A stretch of DNA of 64,000 nt. Origin: Aphelenchoides besseyi (Eukaryota > Nematoda > Chromadorea > Rhabditida > Aphelenchoididae). The stretch lies in the NCBI GenBank assembly GCA_024699855.1, contig JAMPIQ010000001.1, positions 12,586,001-12,650,000 of the forward strand, in the 5' to 3' direction. The notes below the pieces were generated by a model. The model had not been told where the DNA came from. It ran no database searches and was given only the letters and a program-made list of their open reading frames with translations. A program made the position numbers and the translations under genes. Shown one piece after another: positions 1 to 10,901 of the stretch (positions are counted from its first letter, which is position 1; each line of letters opens with the position of its first letter).

Positions 1-15
1 GCATCTGCCGTTTAG

Positions 16-397
16 CTATGAGCGAACTCCATAATTTCGACGTGATTCCCGATCCGCGAGTTGTCGAAGCGGCTCTTCGCGCCTGCCGTCGCATCAACGA
101 TTACGCGTTGACACTTCGCTTCTTGGAGGCGATCAAAATCAAGTGCGGAAGCAAAAAGAACCGAGAGCTCGTGTACACCTGGATCATTCAACAGGTCAAT
201 ATTACACGTTCGGTCTTAACTGAACACTCGGCTTTTAGGTCAAACCCACTTTGGATGAATTGGGAATTTCGACTTTGGAGGAGTTGGGTCTTGATAAACC
301 CGAGTTCTTTATTCCACAGCCGGAATATTGGTGGGAAAAGCAATGGTATCATGACTACGGATTCACGCGTAAACCAGGATACGAGAACGTCGTCTAA
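16..397 (+). CDS. COX5A: Cytochrome c oxidase subunit 5A, 3' part
   Basis: Nuclear-encoded subunit of mitochondrial complex IV. Exons 16-194 and 239-397 join in phase 0 across a 44-nt GT-AG intron. The protein carries the family signature LHNFDVIPDPRVVEAALRAC followed by ELGISTLEELGLDKPEF, and ends PGYENVV. The first ATG at 18 is probably internal: family members have a transit peptide and about 50 more residues, and the bases tttag at 11-15 look like an intron acceptor. The gene is therefore cut by the window edge. TAF7 starts 270 bp downstream on the same strand, so the two might be co-transcribed (inference). Confidence 0.93.
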
Positions 398-667
398 TTC
401 AAATCCCAACTTTGTTCTCTTTTTTGTTAGGCCGTTCTAATGTTCACGATGTGATTCACGATTGCAAATTAGTGTGAAGATAAAACGTTCTTGTCGTCTG
501 TTTTCATTTGTTTAATCTGCTCCATAGCGAAAAGTTATCCGCTAAAAACCGCGGTTGTGGTCAAAACGGAAACCATCTGGCAATTTAGTTGTGATTGAAT
601 TCAGAAACGTTAATTACGATTTTATTTGATTGATTGGAAATTTGTTGTTGAATCAAAGCCATTTAGA

Positions 668-1633
668 ATGACAAGTTCGAGTGTTCGACGAAAAGGAGTG
701 GGTGATCAGTTGGACGATCAGACCGATTGGGAAAACCACTATATTCTACGAGTGCCGAAAGAGTACGCACAACGAGTTCGAACGTTCTGCAACGACGCGG
801 ATTCCAACGAGCAGCTGCGAATCAACTTCAATCCCGATCTGAGGAAGGGAACATTTCGGATTGGAAACGACCTTCTGCACTTCACAACCTACGTTCTTCC
901 GTGCATTTTGGAAGTCAGTTTACAGTTCTCTTGTTCAATATTGTTTTCTTCTTAGGTCAACAAAACTTTGGATGATGTGGCTTTGTATAAGACCGGAGAT
1001 ATTTCTCAGCTTCTTCTCTGCACCATCGATCCACAACCAGAGCCGTCCGTTGCTTCATCTCCGCGCTCTGAGTTGACTGATGGCAATGCATTAGCTGCAA
1101 ATGGTAACCCAGCAGTTGAGAGCACGGCAGAAAATCAGTTGAAAGCGAAACGTGAGAAGTTCTATCAGTTTCCTCATGGCATTGCACCGCCGTTGAAGAA
1201 CGCACGGAAGAAAAGGTTTCGAAAAACGAAGAAGAAAAAGTACATGGACGCCCCGGAGGTTGAAAAAGAAGTCAAACGATTGTTGCGGTTAGTTTCCTAT
1301 TATCGCCGAAATCAGTGGATTTTCAGTGATGATTTGGGAGCCGTTTCGATTCGTTGGGAAGTCACAACCACGGAAACAAGCAAACCAACGGCCGAAGTCT
1401 CTCAAGCGGCCAGTCAGCCGGCAGTTGAATCGGCACCTCCACGCGATTTGGCCGACGATCTGCTCAACATGGACGAGGACTCGCGCATGACCGAAGAACC
1501 GATGTCCGTTTCTCGCGACTTCATCGACGCTCCGACTTCCAACGAACCGCCAGAGGAGACTTCGCAAGCAGCGTTGGCTGACGACGTTTTCGGCGCTCTG
1601 TCTTCGAGTTCCGAAGACGAAATTGATCTCTAG
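668..1633 (+). CDS. TAF7: Transcription initiation factor TFIID subunit 7
   Basis: TAFII55-type subunit of TFIID, nuclear, with a role in RNA polymerase II initiation. Exons 668-913, 956-1287 and 1327-1633 give 294 aa. The N-terminal domain shows NHYILRVPKEYA, a central LPCILEVNKTLDD, YKTGDISQLL, the basic stretch LKNARKKRFRKTKKKKY and VEKEVKRLL, all in family order. The acidic tail ends SSSSEDEIDL. The intron 1288-1326 is 39 nt with no in-frame stop. It was removed because it would insert about 13 residues between VKRLLR and DDLGAVSIRWEV, which are contiguous in the family. Start ATG 668 is the first in-frame ATG. Confidence 0.93.
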
Positions 1634-2352
1634 TAACTTGTCATTCCATGAAATAAATCGTTCTCTGAATGACAGAGTCATTGATCAGTGGTAACACAAC
1701 TTGGCTTTTGCGTCTCGGTCACCTTCTGAGAACGCAAGAACAAACACGCGACCTTCTTTTGACTGTGCACTTGAGAAAGAAATTGAACTTCGAAGTAAAG
1801 CGAAGGTTTTTAGTCGTGGGCTCGCGAACTACGTCACAATTTTTGCTCTCTGCTGCTGAGCAACTGAATTCGTACTCCCGAATTGAGTTCATTTTGTGTA
1901 AGAACGAGACTCAATCACAGAAACCTGATGACCGAACATTGCCACAGAAACTCGCCATTAACTCGCCTTCGATCTGAGCGTTAATTGTGTCAGAAATGAG
2001 CACTTCAAAATACACAGGCGGAGCTTTGATGTTCTTTAAAACTCGTTTTTCGAACGGGAAACCTTTGCAGCAGATGACGGGCGATTACGCGGGTTCGAGG
2101 ATCTGCTACAAATCCGTGATCCATCTGAACAGTAGAGTCTAGTGATGGGAATACCTTCAAATTGTCAATACGATTAAAAGTCATTTTGATTTTTTCAGCA
2201 CGTGTGAAATGGGGGCGGGCCTAAAGTCGAGAAGATGAAATTGAGTTGAACGGGAGAAATTTGTGACTTTAAAAACCGACTTCGATCGCGATTCGCTTTT
2301 CATTTAGTACGATTTCCGCTATTTGACCATATTATAGACTTGATCGTTAGCT
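1634..2352. other. Intergenic, no supported gene
   Basis: Between TAF7 and the four-TM gene. It starts with a polyadenylation-type aataaa near 1651. A 102-codon open frame at 1669-1977 has no recognisable domain and no splice support. Nothing else is seen. Confidence 0.5.
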
Positions 2353-3074
2353 ATGACCGACTATCGCCGCTACAGCAACTCGACGAGCTCTGATGCAGAA
2401 GAAGAAGTGAATGACCGCTGTTGCTTTGGACGCTTGAGAGTTTTTGTAAGTTTTGTTGTGACTCGATTTCAACTCTTATTCGACGTTTAGACACTTCTTC
2501 CAATCATTACAATTCTAAATGTCTTTTTCGACATTGGTGGCATTTGTCTGACTCTTCACACCGACCTATTCTACGGTTTCTGTGTTATGTTGTGCGTCTC
2601 ATTGCTATGTCTTGCTGCGATTATATCGGGAGTTCAAGAGGAAAAGAAGTGGAAAATTCGCGTTACGATGCTTTGTTTCGGACTCAAACTGACCGCTTTG
2701 GCACTGTTGTTGGCTTTGATTGGCATTTCAGTTTACGATCATCAGTTTGTTGTTGACATTTGTAAGTTACTCATTCATTTCTTTCTTCTTACAGTCATTA
2801 TTCAGGGCACTTGAATTTGGATCCAACGGTCAATGTGCTTCTTCTGATTTTCATTCCATCCCAAATCCTCTTTGTGATCCTTCAATTTGAACTCAGTGAT
2901 CGGACAATCCAGTTGATCGCCATCAGAGACGAGTTGTACGTGATTCCCTCAATTGAGTGCCCAGCCGATTGGCGAAGTTCGCTGAGTGTTCATTTGGAGA
3001 AACTCGACAGATTGGAAAAACTACGTGCTCAACGTCCATCGCTTGCAACCGTTTTAGCCGCAGACAAGTATTAA
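2353..3074 (+). CDS. Four-transmembrane protein, unrecognised family
   Basis: Exons 2353-2445, 2491-2761 and 2806-3074 join in frame to give 210 aa. A 31-residue polar N-terminus with DAEEEV and a Cys pair is followed by four hydrophobic segments at about residues 33-53, 60-82, 91-114 and 127-146, then a 60-residue soluble C-terminal tail. The loops are short and lack the CCG motif of tetraspanins. The topology suggests a small integral membrane protein with both ends in the cytosol, but the family is not recognised. Start ATG 2353 lies directly after a ttag acceptor-like site, as expected for a trans-spliced or upstream-spliced leader. Confidence 0.8.
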
Positions 3075-3957
3075 CATCATTCGATCTCCCTCAATCCATC
3101 CATCAAACTCCGATTAATCTCCATGGTCATTTTTAGTTGAACGGGTAGTTCTTTTTTTGTTAACCGATCGCTCATCTGTGTTGTTGGGCGGACGGACTCC
3201 TATTTTCTTTATCCGGGTATTTTGTTGTACATAAAAGCATTCAAACTTTAAGTACTTTGCTGTGACTTACAATTAAGAAACACAACTTCAAACAATGTAA
3301 AGTAATTTGTATGTAGTTAATGGAAGCAGTTGACCAGAAAATATAAGGCATCCAAAGTGGCCAACTTCCACCGACTGTAACTCAAAAACCAGTGACTGTA
3401 GAAGCGTGTGATTAACAGAACAATAAGATACATTAATGAATTTAAAACCATGTAAATATTAGAGGAATCCAATCAGTCAATACGCTAAAATACACAACAC
3501 GCCCCATTCCCTTGTATGACACGTCCATCGCGCAAATTGATGTATCCCAAAGGTTCTGGCAACAACCACTGCTTATATTGTGTTAATAGAAAGCCTAAAA
3601 GACTGGCTATTCGACAAGCCTAAACTTGTAGTTATCGGATAACTGACAGAGAAATGAGAGAATTCCAAAGCCAAAGAATTTGTCAAAATCGCTCAAAAAT
3701 TGCAAAAGTTTGTGCAGCTCTTTCTGTTGATGATGGGAAGCTCTAATTTGGCATACCAGTTAAAAAACTTAGAAAATTATAATTATATGAATTTGGAGAG
3801 CTGAAGTTGATCGGAAACAGAATTACAATCTTAAACATACTCAGAAATCGCTTAAATTGAAGACTTTGTTTTATCTAGGAGAATTGATCTGCTTTGTTGT
3901 AATTTTCACAAACAACTAAACATACTACAAGCATCAATTTGTGCAAATTTGGAATTG
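3075..3957. other. Intergenic, A+T-rich
   Basis: No supported coding or RNA gene. It leads into the decayed nuclease-like copy. Confidence 0.5.
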
Positions 3958-4101
3958 ATGGCCACATTGGTTTCGGAAATCGAACTTGAAATCTGCCGCC
4001 CAATCAAACTCCACTACCACTTTGCGTTGTACGAGAACAACGAAATAGTTGGAAGTGTCATGGAAGACATGATCAATAATCCGAGTCCAAAAAGAATATA
4101 A
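3958..4101 (+). pseudogene. Decayed copy of the nuclease-like gene at 4611
   Basis: The 47-codon frame aligns with the last exon of the intact gene at 4611-5168: LMA, ICRPIK, a Y/H-rich YY.FAL strand, VG..ME.MI.N, then a stop. Similarity continues past the stop codon: about 120 bases after 4101 match the bases after 5168, including ccaataaaatttgaat at both places and a common tail near 4210 and 5285. No counterpart of the first exon was found upstream, so this is a truncated tandem duplicate, probably non-functional. The ATG at 3958 is internal relative to the parent. Confidence 0.75.
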
Positions 4102-4494
4102 AACTCGAATAAACCAAAAATTTGTTTCTATTTAAATGTTTGTCCAATAAAATTTGAATTGGCTAACTATGTACTGTACAACTTCAAATTAGAATTTCGT
4201 CAGAAGCCAACAGCTTGGCTCTCGTTCACATGTTTAGGGTTGTTATTGCGTTCGTTTAGACGCTGCTAATCTTCTCGTTCGGATTCAATTTCCAATAGCA
4301 CCTAAAGGAGTTATGTGACTGTAAGCACTCTCCGATTGCTTGAGTTGATGGGCGTAAATAAACTCGTATTCTTTTGTCTGTTTGAAAATCCGACTGCGTT
4401 TTCTGGCGATATCGCTCGGTAGTTGTTTCGCAATTGTCCGGAGGTCCTGTTTTCGCTGCTGATTACGTGAATGAGTCGCCACTTATGGGTCGCA

Positions 4495-4500
4495 TATAAG
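4495..4500 (+). promoter_or_regulatory. TATA box candidate
   Basis: TATAAG sits 111-116 bp upstream of the ATG at 4611. A start of transcription near 4525 would leave a leader with a branch-like gactaac and a pyrimidine-rich acceptor ending at 4591. Confidence 0.4.
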
Positions 4501-4610
4501 GCTGAAAAATGTGTCTGATTGTCCATGGTTAGTTTTCGTGGTCGTGTTTTTTATAGTCTTCCTTCGTTGACTAACAATTTTAAATTACAGGTCGCAAGAC
4601 AATTAAAATT

Positions 4611-5168
4611 ATGTCCATTGTGTCAACTATCAACAGGATTCACAATGAGAGCCGCAAATTTCTGTATGTGCGCGATGTGAGCTTGCTGCACCATCATAAC
4701 TGTGAATTGGACGATGTGGACCGAATAGTTCATATCTACGCCGAGATTTATCCCGATTGCTTAGACCGTGGCTCAGATATTACAGAGCATACTGCTCGAT
4801 GTGTTAGCGATGAAGGCGCTTTGGGTGATACGCCGTTCCAATTGTTTAGCAAACGACTGGAAGGTTCCGGACATCATTTCGACTTTTTTCCGTTGAACGA
4901 AAAGGTTAGAGTACGATATTCAATCTGTTGAATTTGGTTGTTTCAGATCGACATGACTACGTGGAAAGAGAACGAAACGAAGGTCTACGAACACGTAAAG
5001 GAAGGAGGTGACCGATATGCACTCATGGCCTATTCGTTTGAATACGACAATCAAAACGAACATCAAATCTGCCGACCAATCAAAATCTACTACTACGTTG
5101 CACTCTTTGACTTGGGCGATCCCGTTGGTGAAGAGATGGAAGGTATGATCTATAACCAAGTCATGTAA
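4611..5168 (+). CDS. Small DNA/RNA endonuclease-like protein, possibly inactive
   Basis: Exons 4611-4904 and 4947-5168 give 171 aa. The C-terminal half (GD..., FPLNEKIDMTTWKENETKV, then ICRPIK in a beta strand) resembles the non-specific DNA/RNA endonuclease NS_2 fold, where a GDxxGHL motif precedes an N-L-V-P block, a W..E helix and an RP strand. Here the expected catalytic His position reads GDTPFQLF, so the active site looks lost. There is no signal peptide. An alternative 5' exon ending at 4529 could add residues in frame. The fold assignment is tentative; the gene model itself is firm because phases match and a duplicate exists at 3958. Confidence 0.6.
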
Positions 5169-5443
5169 CTACAAAAAAAACTCGATAAACTAAAGCGTTT
5201 GTGTCTCTTTTTATTTGTGTCCAATAAAATTTGAATCGGCCAACAATCTACTGTCCAATTTCACATAAGAATATGACCTGAAGCCACAGCTCAGTGATTG
5301 TTGACGTCTTGGTGGATGTGATTGCAGTCTGAAGGACACCGCCAACCTCGTTTAAATTCAGAATCACACCGGGAAAGCCTGGGAGTGAGAAACCAATCTG
5401 ATCGAATCGCCGCGCACCAATGGTGAGGCCTTTGTGCATCGTA

Positions 5444-5787
5444 TCAAACCAAAATTTCACGAGTCATCCGGCCCTTCTTCCTGAAATGTCAAGTTTGTGT
5501 TTTCTAGCGAATTTTAATTGCTTACCTGATTTCCACCATCTCTCTCAACGGTGGGTCGATTTGACGAGCACGTATCCTCCTTAATCGGTAGGCTGACAAC
5601 TCGTACTTGATTGGCGACGCATCAGTTGAAGCAATGGTATGATTGCTAAAATAAAATCCATGTAACGCGACAATTAAGGGTCGATAACAAAACAATAATT
5701 TCACGCCGACATCAAATTTGTGGCATTGAGACGCGGTGGTGTCTCAATGTCAATCATGAAACGGGGACTCAAGAACAGGATGCGCAT
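5444..5787 (-). CDS. Small hypothetical protein, 79 aa
   Basis: Exons 5787-5705, 5645-5526 and 5480-5444 join with matching phases (2, 2) and give a basic 79-residue protein from MRILFLSP to MTREILV. Middle motif: YELSAYRLRRIRARQIDPP. No family recognised. Downstream of the stop, another frame (5460-5248) continues with plausible coding content such as KGLTIGARRFDQIGF. The gene may therefore be frameshifted or differently spliced, for example with a further intron removing 53 nt after EIL. The donor of the first intron (gtgaaa) is weak. Confidence 0.4.
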
Positions 5788-6240
5788 GGAGAATTCGCCT
5801 CGACTTCAAAGTACAAGGCAGTTGTTCTCATTTTGCATTCAATTGTTTCAGTATTAAAAAGCAAGTGAAAGATCAATTAATTGATGTAAAGCATCCAAGG
5901 ACTCGAATGTTATAATCGAGTTGAATTAGTTTGTGCATTGAAACCTTTGGAGAGCTTGGATTTTCTTCCATTTGTTGTAGTGCAAATAGTGTTCCAAGTT
6001 TAATGAGAGACAACAACTTGGCTATTGAGTTATCAGCCAACAAATCAAATGGTCGTGATCAAAGTTGACGCCAGAGATCTCAATCGGTCTCTCATTTCTT
6101 TGGCTTCCATACAACCAATAGTAAACGCTAGCGATCATAAATGTAATCTAGACAGTAGGAAGACGTCGACTTGTGGTTGAGTACCAATCAACCACTCAGC
6201 TATCAGTTGCGATTTGACTTCCATTCTCCTCCCGTCCAAT
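5788..6240. other. Intergenic upstream of 5S rRNA
   Basis: No supported feature. Contains palindromic and A+T-rich sequence only. Confidence 0.5.
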
Positions 6241-6358
6241 GTGTTCGTCCATATCTCGTTGGATGCACGCCATCCCGTCCGATCTGGCAAGTTAAGCAAC
6301 GATGAGCTTGATTAGTACATGGATCGGAGACGTCCTTGGAATCTCAAGTGACGAACGC
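6241..6358 (+). rRNA. 5S ribosomal RNA
   Basis: 118 nt. The nine bases 6241-6249 (gtgttcgtc) pair with 6350-6358 (gacgaacgc) with one G-U, forming helix I. The core reads as nematode 5S: gatgcacgccatcccgtccg (6263-6282), the internal promoter box A aagttaagcaacg (6289-6301) and box C ttagtacatggatcggagac (6312-6331). A T5 run follows immediately. Helix IV/V bases differ somewhat from the C. elegans sequence as remembered. It stands alone here, not in a visible array. Confidence 0.9.
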
Positions 6359-6363
6359 TTTTT
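6359..6363 (+). terminator. Pol III terminator of 5S rRNA
   Basis: Run of five T directly after the 5S helix I, the usual RNA polymerase III stop. Confidence 0.75.
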
Positions 6364-6678
6364 GCCACGTTTGAAATTGTTCAAGTGAAATATGAATTCA
6401 CGTTCTTTTGCTTATCATCGAGACTTTTCGTCATATTCAAATATTTTACATATCCGGAATACGCCAGTAAACCTCCAAATTCTTTTCTATCCAATCCATA
6501 AGAAATTAGTAGTATTCACTCTTAATAATAAACGATGTTCATATTTGAAGCTAATAAACGTCAGAAAATTGCAACTCAAATTCCTCCGCTCATATCGCAG
6601 TTTGCAAACGTCGGTTTAGCGAGTCGTTTAGCGATTTTGGCGTCGGCGTTGTTATTGTCTTGCTTGAATTCTGTGGTC
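6364..6678. other. Intergenic upstream of PRPF38A
   Basis: A frame is open into PRPF38A from an ATG at 6535, but conserved protein sequence begins only at the ATG at 6679. No other feature is supported. Confidence 0.5.
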
Positions 6679-7750
6679 ATGGCGAATCGAACGGTCAAAG
6701 ATGCAATTACTGTTCGTGGCACAAATCCTCAATATCTGGTTGAGAAAATCATTCGGACTCGAATCTACGAGTCGCGCTACTGGAAAGAAAAATGTTTTGG
6801 AATCTCAGGTTTGTTGGATTTCGAAATCCGTTTTACTTTGTTTTTGTTTTAGTTGAAGATATGATTGATCGAAGTTACGAGCTTCGATACGTCGGTGGTA
6901 TCTACGCTGGAAACATCAAACCAACCGAGTTTCTTTGTCTCACTCTCAAACTTCTTCAATTGCAACCGGAAAAGGCGATTATCTTGGAGTTTCTGCAGCA
7001 AGAGCACCACAAGTTGGCCGGTTTTATTTTATTCGTTGTGAACATCACTTTTAGGTATTTGCGTGCTTTGGCAGCAATGTACATTCGATTGACGTTCAGT
7101 TCTGTGGAGATCTACAACTGTTTGGAATTGTTGTATCGGGACTATCGCAAACTTCGTTACAAGAACCGTATGGGTCATTATGAGTTGTTGCACATGGACG
7201 AGTTTATTGATCACTTGCTACGAGATGAGGGTTACTGCGACATTACCTTACCACGACTTCAGGTACGATCATTTTGATGGGATGTGTTAAAGTCTTCGAT
7301 TTAGAAACGTCAAGCACTTGAGGACACCGATCAGTTAAAACTCTACGAATCAGCACTTGACGAGGATCTCGAGAATTTGTCTTCTGAATCAGAGGATGAA
7401 GTGCGTGAGAAACCGCAGGTAACTAGAGACTCATAGAAAACCGTTGGACGTGTGTTTTTCAGTTGGTATCACGTCGTCGGAGTAAATCCAAGGAACTCGA
7501 TCCATATGAAAAACGCGATAGACATCGAAAACGATACGAAGACTCGCCACCACGAAGTTCGCGTCACGATCGAGACAAACGCAGAGATCGATCCGAAGAA
7601 CGAGAAAGATCCAGAAGAGATCGTCGAGATGATCGTGGAGATGATTGTCGGGATCGAAAGAAGAAAGACGATAAAAACGACGAAGAGCGAGAGATCGCCG
7701 AAGCAAATGAAGTTCGAGCTAAACTCGGAATGGCTCCACTCGATCGTTAA
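6679..7750 (+). CDS. PRPF38A: Pre-mRNA-splicing factor 38A
   Basis: Component of the spliceosomal B complex, nuclear. Exons 6679-6808, 6853-7012, 7055-7262, 7305-7418 and 7463-7750 give 299 aa. The PRP38 domain starts exactly at the family N-terminus MANRTVKDAITVRGTNPQYL, then VEKIIRTRIYESRYWKEKC, the GGIYAGNIKPTEFLCL block and HYELLHMDEFIDHLL. The C-terminal third is an RS/RD-rich tail ending AKLGMAPLDR, shorter than in vertebrates. All four introns are 42-44 nt. Confidence 0.97.
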
Positions 7751-8096
7751 ACGATTTGTTTTATTGTTCTATTGAATAAACGAAGTTTGTATTGTGATTT
7801 CAAAAACTAATTGGTTTGTTGTTGCAACATAGAAACCCACTCGCCGTTTTCGTCCCGCACTCGACGATAATGACAGAGTTGTTTTTAGATCTTTGAATGC
7901 AATGTCGTTATTAACAGAGAAGCCAAAGGTAGAGTGGGTGATTGAACGAGAAAAAGAAGTTGGACCACCGAAGTGAAAAGGAAAATTGGCGAAACAGCCG
8001 CGTTAGCTGCAAAATCTGCCACTCGTTTCGAATTCCAAACAAATCGCACGTTTTTTTTGTTCCGAAATTTTATGCCAATTCATCGGAACAACAAAA
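7751..8096. other. Intergenic between PRPF38A and the esterase
   Basis: A polyadenylation-type aataaa is at about 7774. Nothing else is supported. Confidence 0.5.
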
Positions 8097-10812
8097 ATGC
8101 GTTTGATTTCACTCCTCATTTTGATCGTTGTGTCGGGGAATGCGCAGAATTTGGAGAAGTCGCGAAGTGTTTGGGTTGAACAAGGACTAGTCAAAGGAAA
8201 GATCTACAAATTGGGTGAACAGCAAGTTCAGATATTTCGCGGAATACCCTATGCCGAGCCGCCATTAGGGGACTTGCGATTTCGGGTTGGTTCTTTTGGA
8301 GTCATCAGGTTGTAGAATCGACGTTTCAGAAACCAGTACGAAAATCGAGATGGGAGAAAGAATACTTGGCTACTGAATATGGGGCTCCTTGTATTCAATT
8401 CATGGACTTTCATCGCAATGACCGTTTTTCTGGTCCAAATATGCCCGACGAGAGCGAAGATTGCTTGTTTCTGAACATCTTTTCTCCTTACGTAAGTACT
8501 CTGTTAGAAAGTTTTTATTCGCTTCAGAATTCGGAAGATGAATCGCAGTTGTATCCGATTATCGTTTGGATTCACGGCGGTTCGTTTTTGGCTGGTTCCG
8601 GAGACACGGGAATCGACATGGAGACGTCGGCACGGAATCTCGTATTTCGAGGTATCACACTCGTGACTTTGAACTATCGACTTGGGCCATTTGGTTTTAT
8701 GTCCATTAACCATGGCGATCGATTGGAAGGAAATTTTGGAATTTACGATCAGAAACTCGCTCTCGAATGGGTTCAACGCAACATCAAACAAGTTGATATC
8801 AACTTACTCATTTTTCTCAGTTAAATTTTTAGTTTAACGGCGATCCAACAAAAGTTACAATCATGGGCGAATCAGCTGGTAACTCTAAATGTCATTAAGA
8901 GTTTTTATACAAAATCATAGGAGGTGCAGCGGCTTCGGCTCTTGCACTTAGTCCAAATCTTCACGGTCTCGTACATCAACTAATTGCCTTGAGTGGATCT
9001 TCCTCAGCTGGTTGGGCAATTCATCGTCACGGTTTGAATGCGTGGGATATGTCGAATGTAGCGGATTATATGCGTTGCAACAAACTCATCTCACAACAGG
9101 ATCTCAACTCCATTCTTTATCGAGAAGCTCCATCACTCAAAAATCAGGAGCGCGAGCATTGTAATCTGTTAGATCATGTGCCGGATTGTTTAGTTGTAAT
9201 CGACCTATGCCGGTCATTCAAAAAATCTTGTTTTTCAGAACGGTGGTAACATGAATACCGAAGAGTTGCTTGAGTGTTTCCGCAAAGAAGTTAACTTTTC
9301 ATCACCACTATTTCGCTATGCGCTTTCTGCTGAGGTGATGATTGTATTTACATTCGTACAATAACAATGCTTTCAGCTTGGAGTCTCTAAAATGGTTATT
9401 GACGGAGAACTGATTCCTTTGGCTGGAGCAGAGTTCGTACGTGAATACGCTCGTTTGCCGATTTTGACGGGAGTTGCCAATTTGGAGTGGGCAAAGAAAA
9501 AAGGTTTGCTTTGAGCATTCCAGTCATAAAAAAAGAGAGGAAGATTGTTGCAAAGAATTCGTTTATGTGCTTGTTGATTGTCGTCTCAACTAGAAACGTG
9601 TACACAGAATCGCAAAAACTGATTTGAAAGATTTTGCAAGTTTTGGATTAATTTGAGCTTTATAAACTTCAAGTACAGATCTGTTCAATGAAAACGTTCT
9701 CTTAATTGACAGTTATGTTTAGCCGAATTCTACGACTTCTATCGCTTCGAGAATCTGAGTCGTCCGGTAGTCGAAGGAGCAGTTCGAAAATTGATCGAAA
9801 CCTCGTACAGTGCCCGACTTTCACACAAAATCACGAATGCAACAATCAACTTGATTTCCAATGCAACTTTTCTGCGTTATATGCAAGACGTTGATTTCTA
9901 CTTCGATATGCCCGGAGTTGTTTCCCGACTTCAAGAGGTGAACTTTATATTGAAAATTGAGTTCATTGAACAGTTTAGTTGGAATCGGATATTGAATTCG
10001 TATCTCCGTGTCAAACAGAAGTTGAGAACTACGCAGCTAATGGGCTAGACACTTTTGTCTATTCATTCGACTACATGCCCAAAGGTTCATTAATTGAGGA
10101 GGAGAAACGATATTACGAGATTTTTGGCGACAACCCGGTAACCGTCATTCGAAAAGAGATTTCGGTTGAAGGATACGAGACATCGCCGTTTCATGGGCTC
10201 GATCACGCGTTTATATTCAGTCAAGGATACAGCAGTAACTTTCATATTCGACCATACACCAAACGAGATCGTGCATTGTCGAAGATGTTGATTACAATGA
10301 TCACGAATTTTGCCAAAAAAGGGTAATTGAAAGGACGTTATTTCATGTTTTTTTTTGTTTAGAGATCCATCAACTGAAAACTTTGAATGGCCATCTTATA
10401 CAAACGAAACTGAGCATTATGTTTCATTGGATTTACCACCACGGTAACGAGAATTATTTCTATCTTACATTGCTTGTTAGATTGATCAAAGGAAAATTAC
10501 ATTTCTCGTCAACTAACTTCTGGAATCACGAAGCCCAAATGTTGGCCAAATACTCACTTTCCGAAAGTCCGTTAACTGAAGAAGAAGTTAGCGAACTTAC
10601 TGCCGAGGAACGTCTACAAGTGAGTTTACAAGAGCTGCCAGATTACTTGAGATCAATTTCAGTTGAGTGCCTATAAGCGCGGATGGACGGTCTTGTGGTT
10701 GTTTGTTGCAGCAACCGCAATTCTTATTTGGTCCCTAATTATCTGCTGCGTTTTTCACAAGTCACGAAGTCCCACCAGTAAGCCTTACGAGAATATCGTT
10801 CTGCACCGATAA
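8097..10812 (+). CDS. Membrane-anchored type-B carboxylesterase
   Basis: Twelve exons: 8097-8285, 8330-8491, 8528-8791, 8833-8878, 8921-9195, 9239-9334, 9377-9503, 9723-9937, 9979-10322, 10363-10443, 10481-10619, 10663-10812. They encode 695 aa. Order: signal peptide (MRLISLLILIVVSGNAQ), alpha/beta hydrolase with VQIFRGIPYAEPPLGDLRFR, SEDCLFLNIFSP, the oxyanion HGGSF, nucleophile elbow GESAGGAAA, an acid candidate in TGVANLEW and a His in FHGLDHAF. One TM helix (WLFVAATAILIWSLIICCV) and a short cytosolic tail follow. The domain plan matches neuroligin/gliotactin-type proteins, but the catalytic Ser is kept, so it may be an enzyme. Exon 8 follows a 219-nt intron, long for this locus. Confidence 0.92.
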
Positions 10813-10901
10813 ACATTTCCGATCCAAACCCGTTTATTTACAACAATTAATATGCTCAAAGCTAAATAAAGACTTAATCATTGTTTCTAATCACACTTCA
10901 T
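10813..10901. other. 3' flank of the esterase gene
   Basis: Contains aataaa at about 10865, a likely polyadenylation signal. Confidence 0.5.

Noticed and set aside
2080..2140. tRNA-like gttcgag segment
   Set aside because: No cloverleaf could be folded around it; acceptor stem does not pair.
4285..4526. Two minus-strand frames upstream of the nuclease-like gene
   Set aside because: They overlap its promoter and leader and have no domain.
10237..10326. Apparent end of the esterase at the stop codon 10324
   Set aside because: The stop lies in a 40-nt intron (10323-10362); later exons add the C-terminal ectodomain and TM helix in frame.
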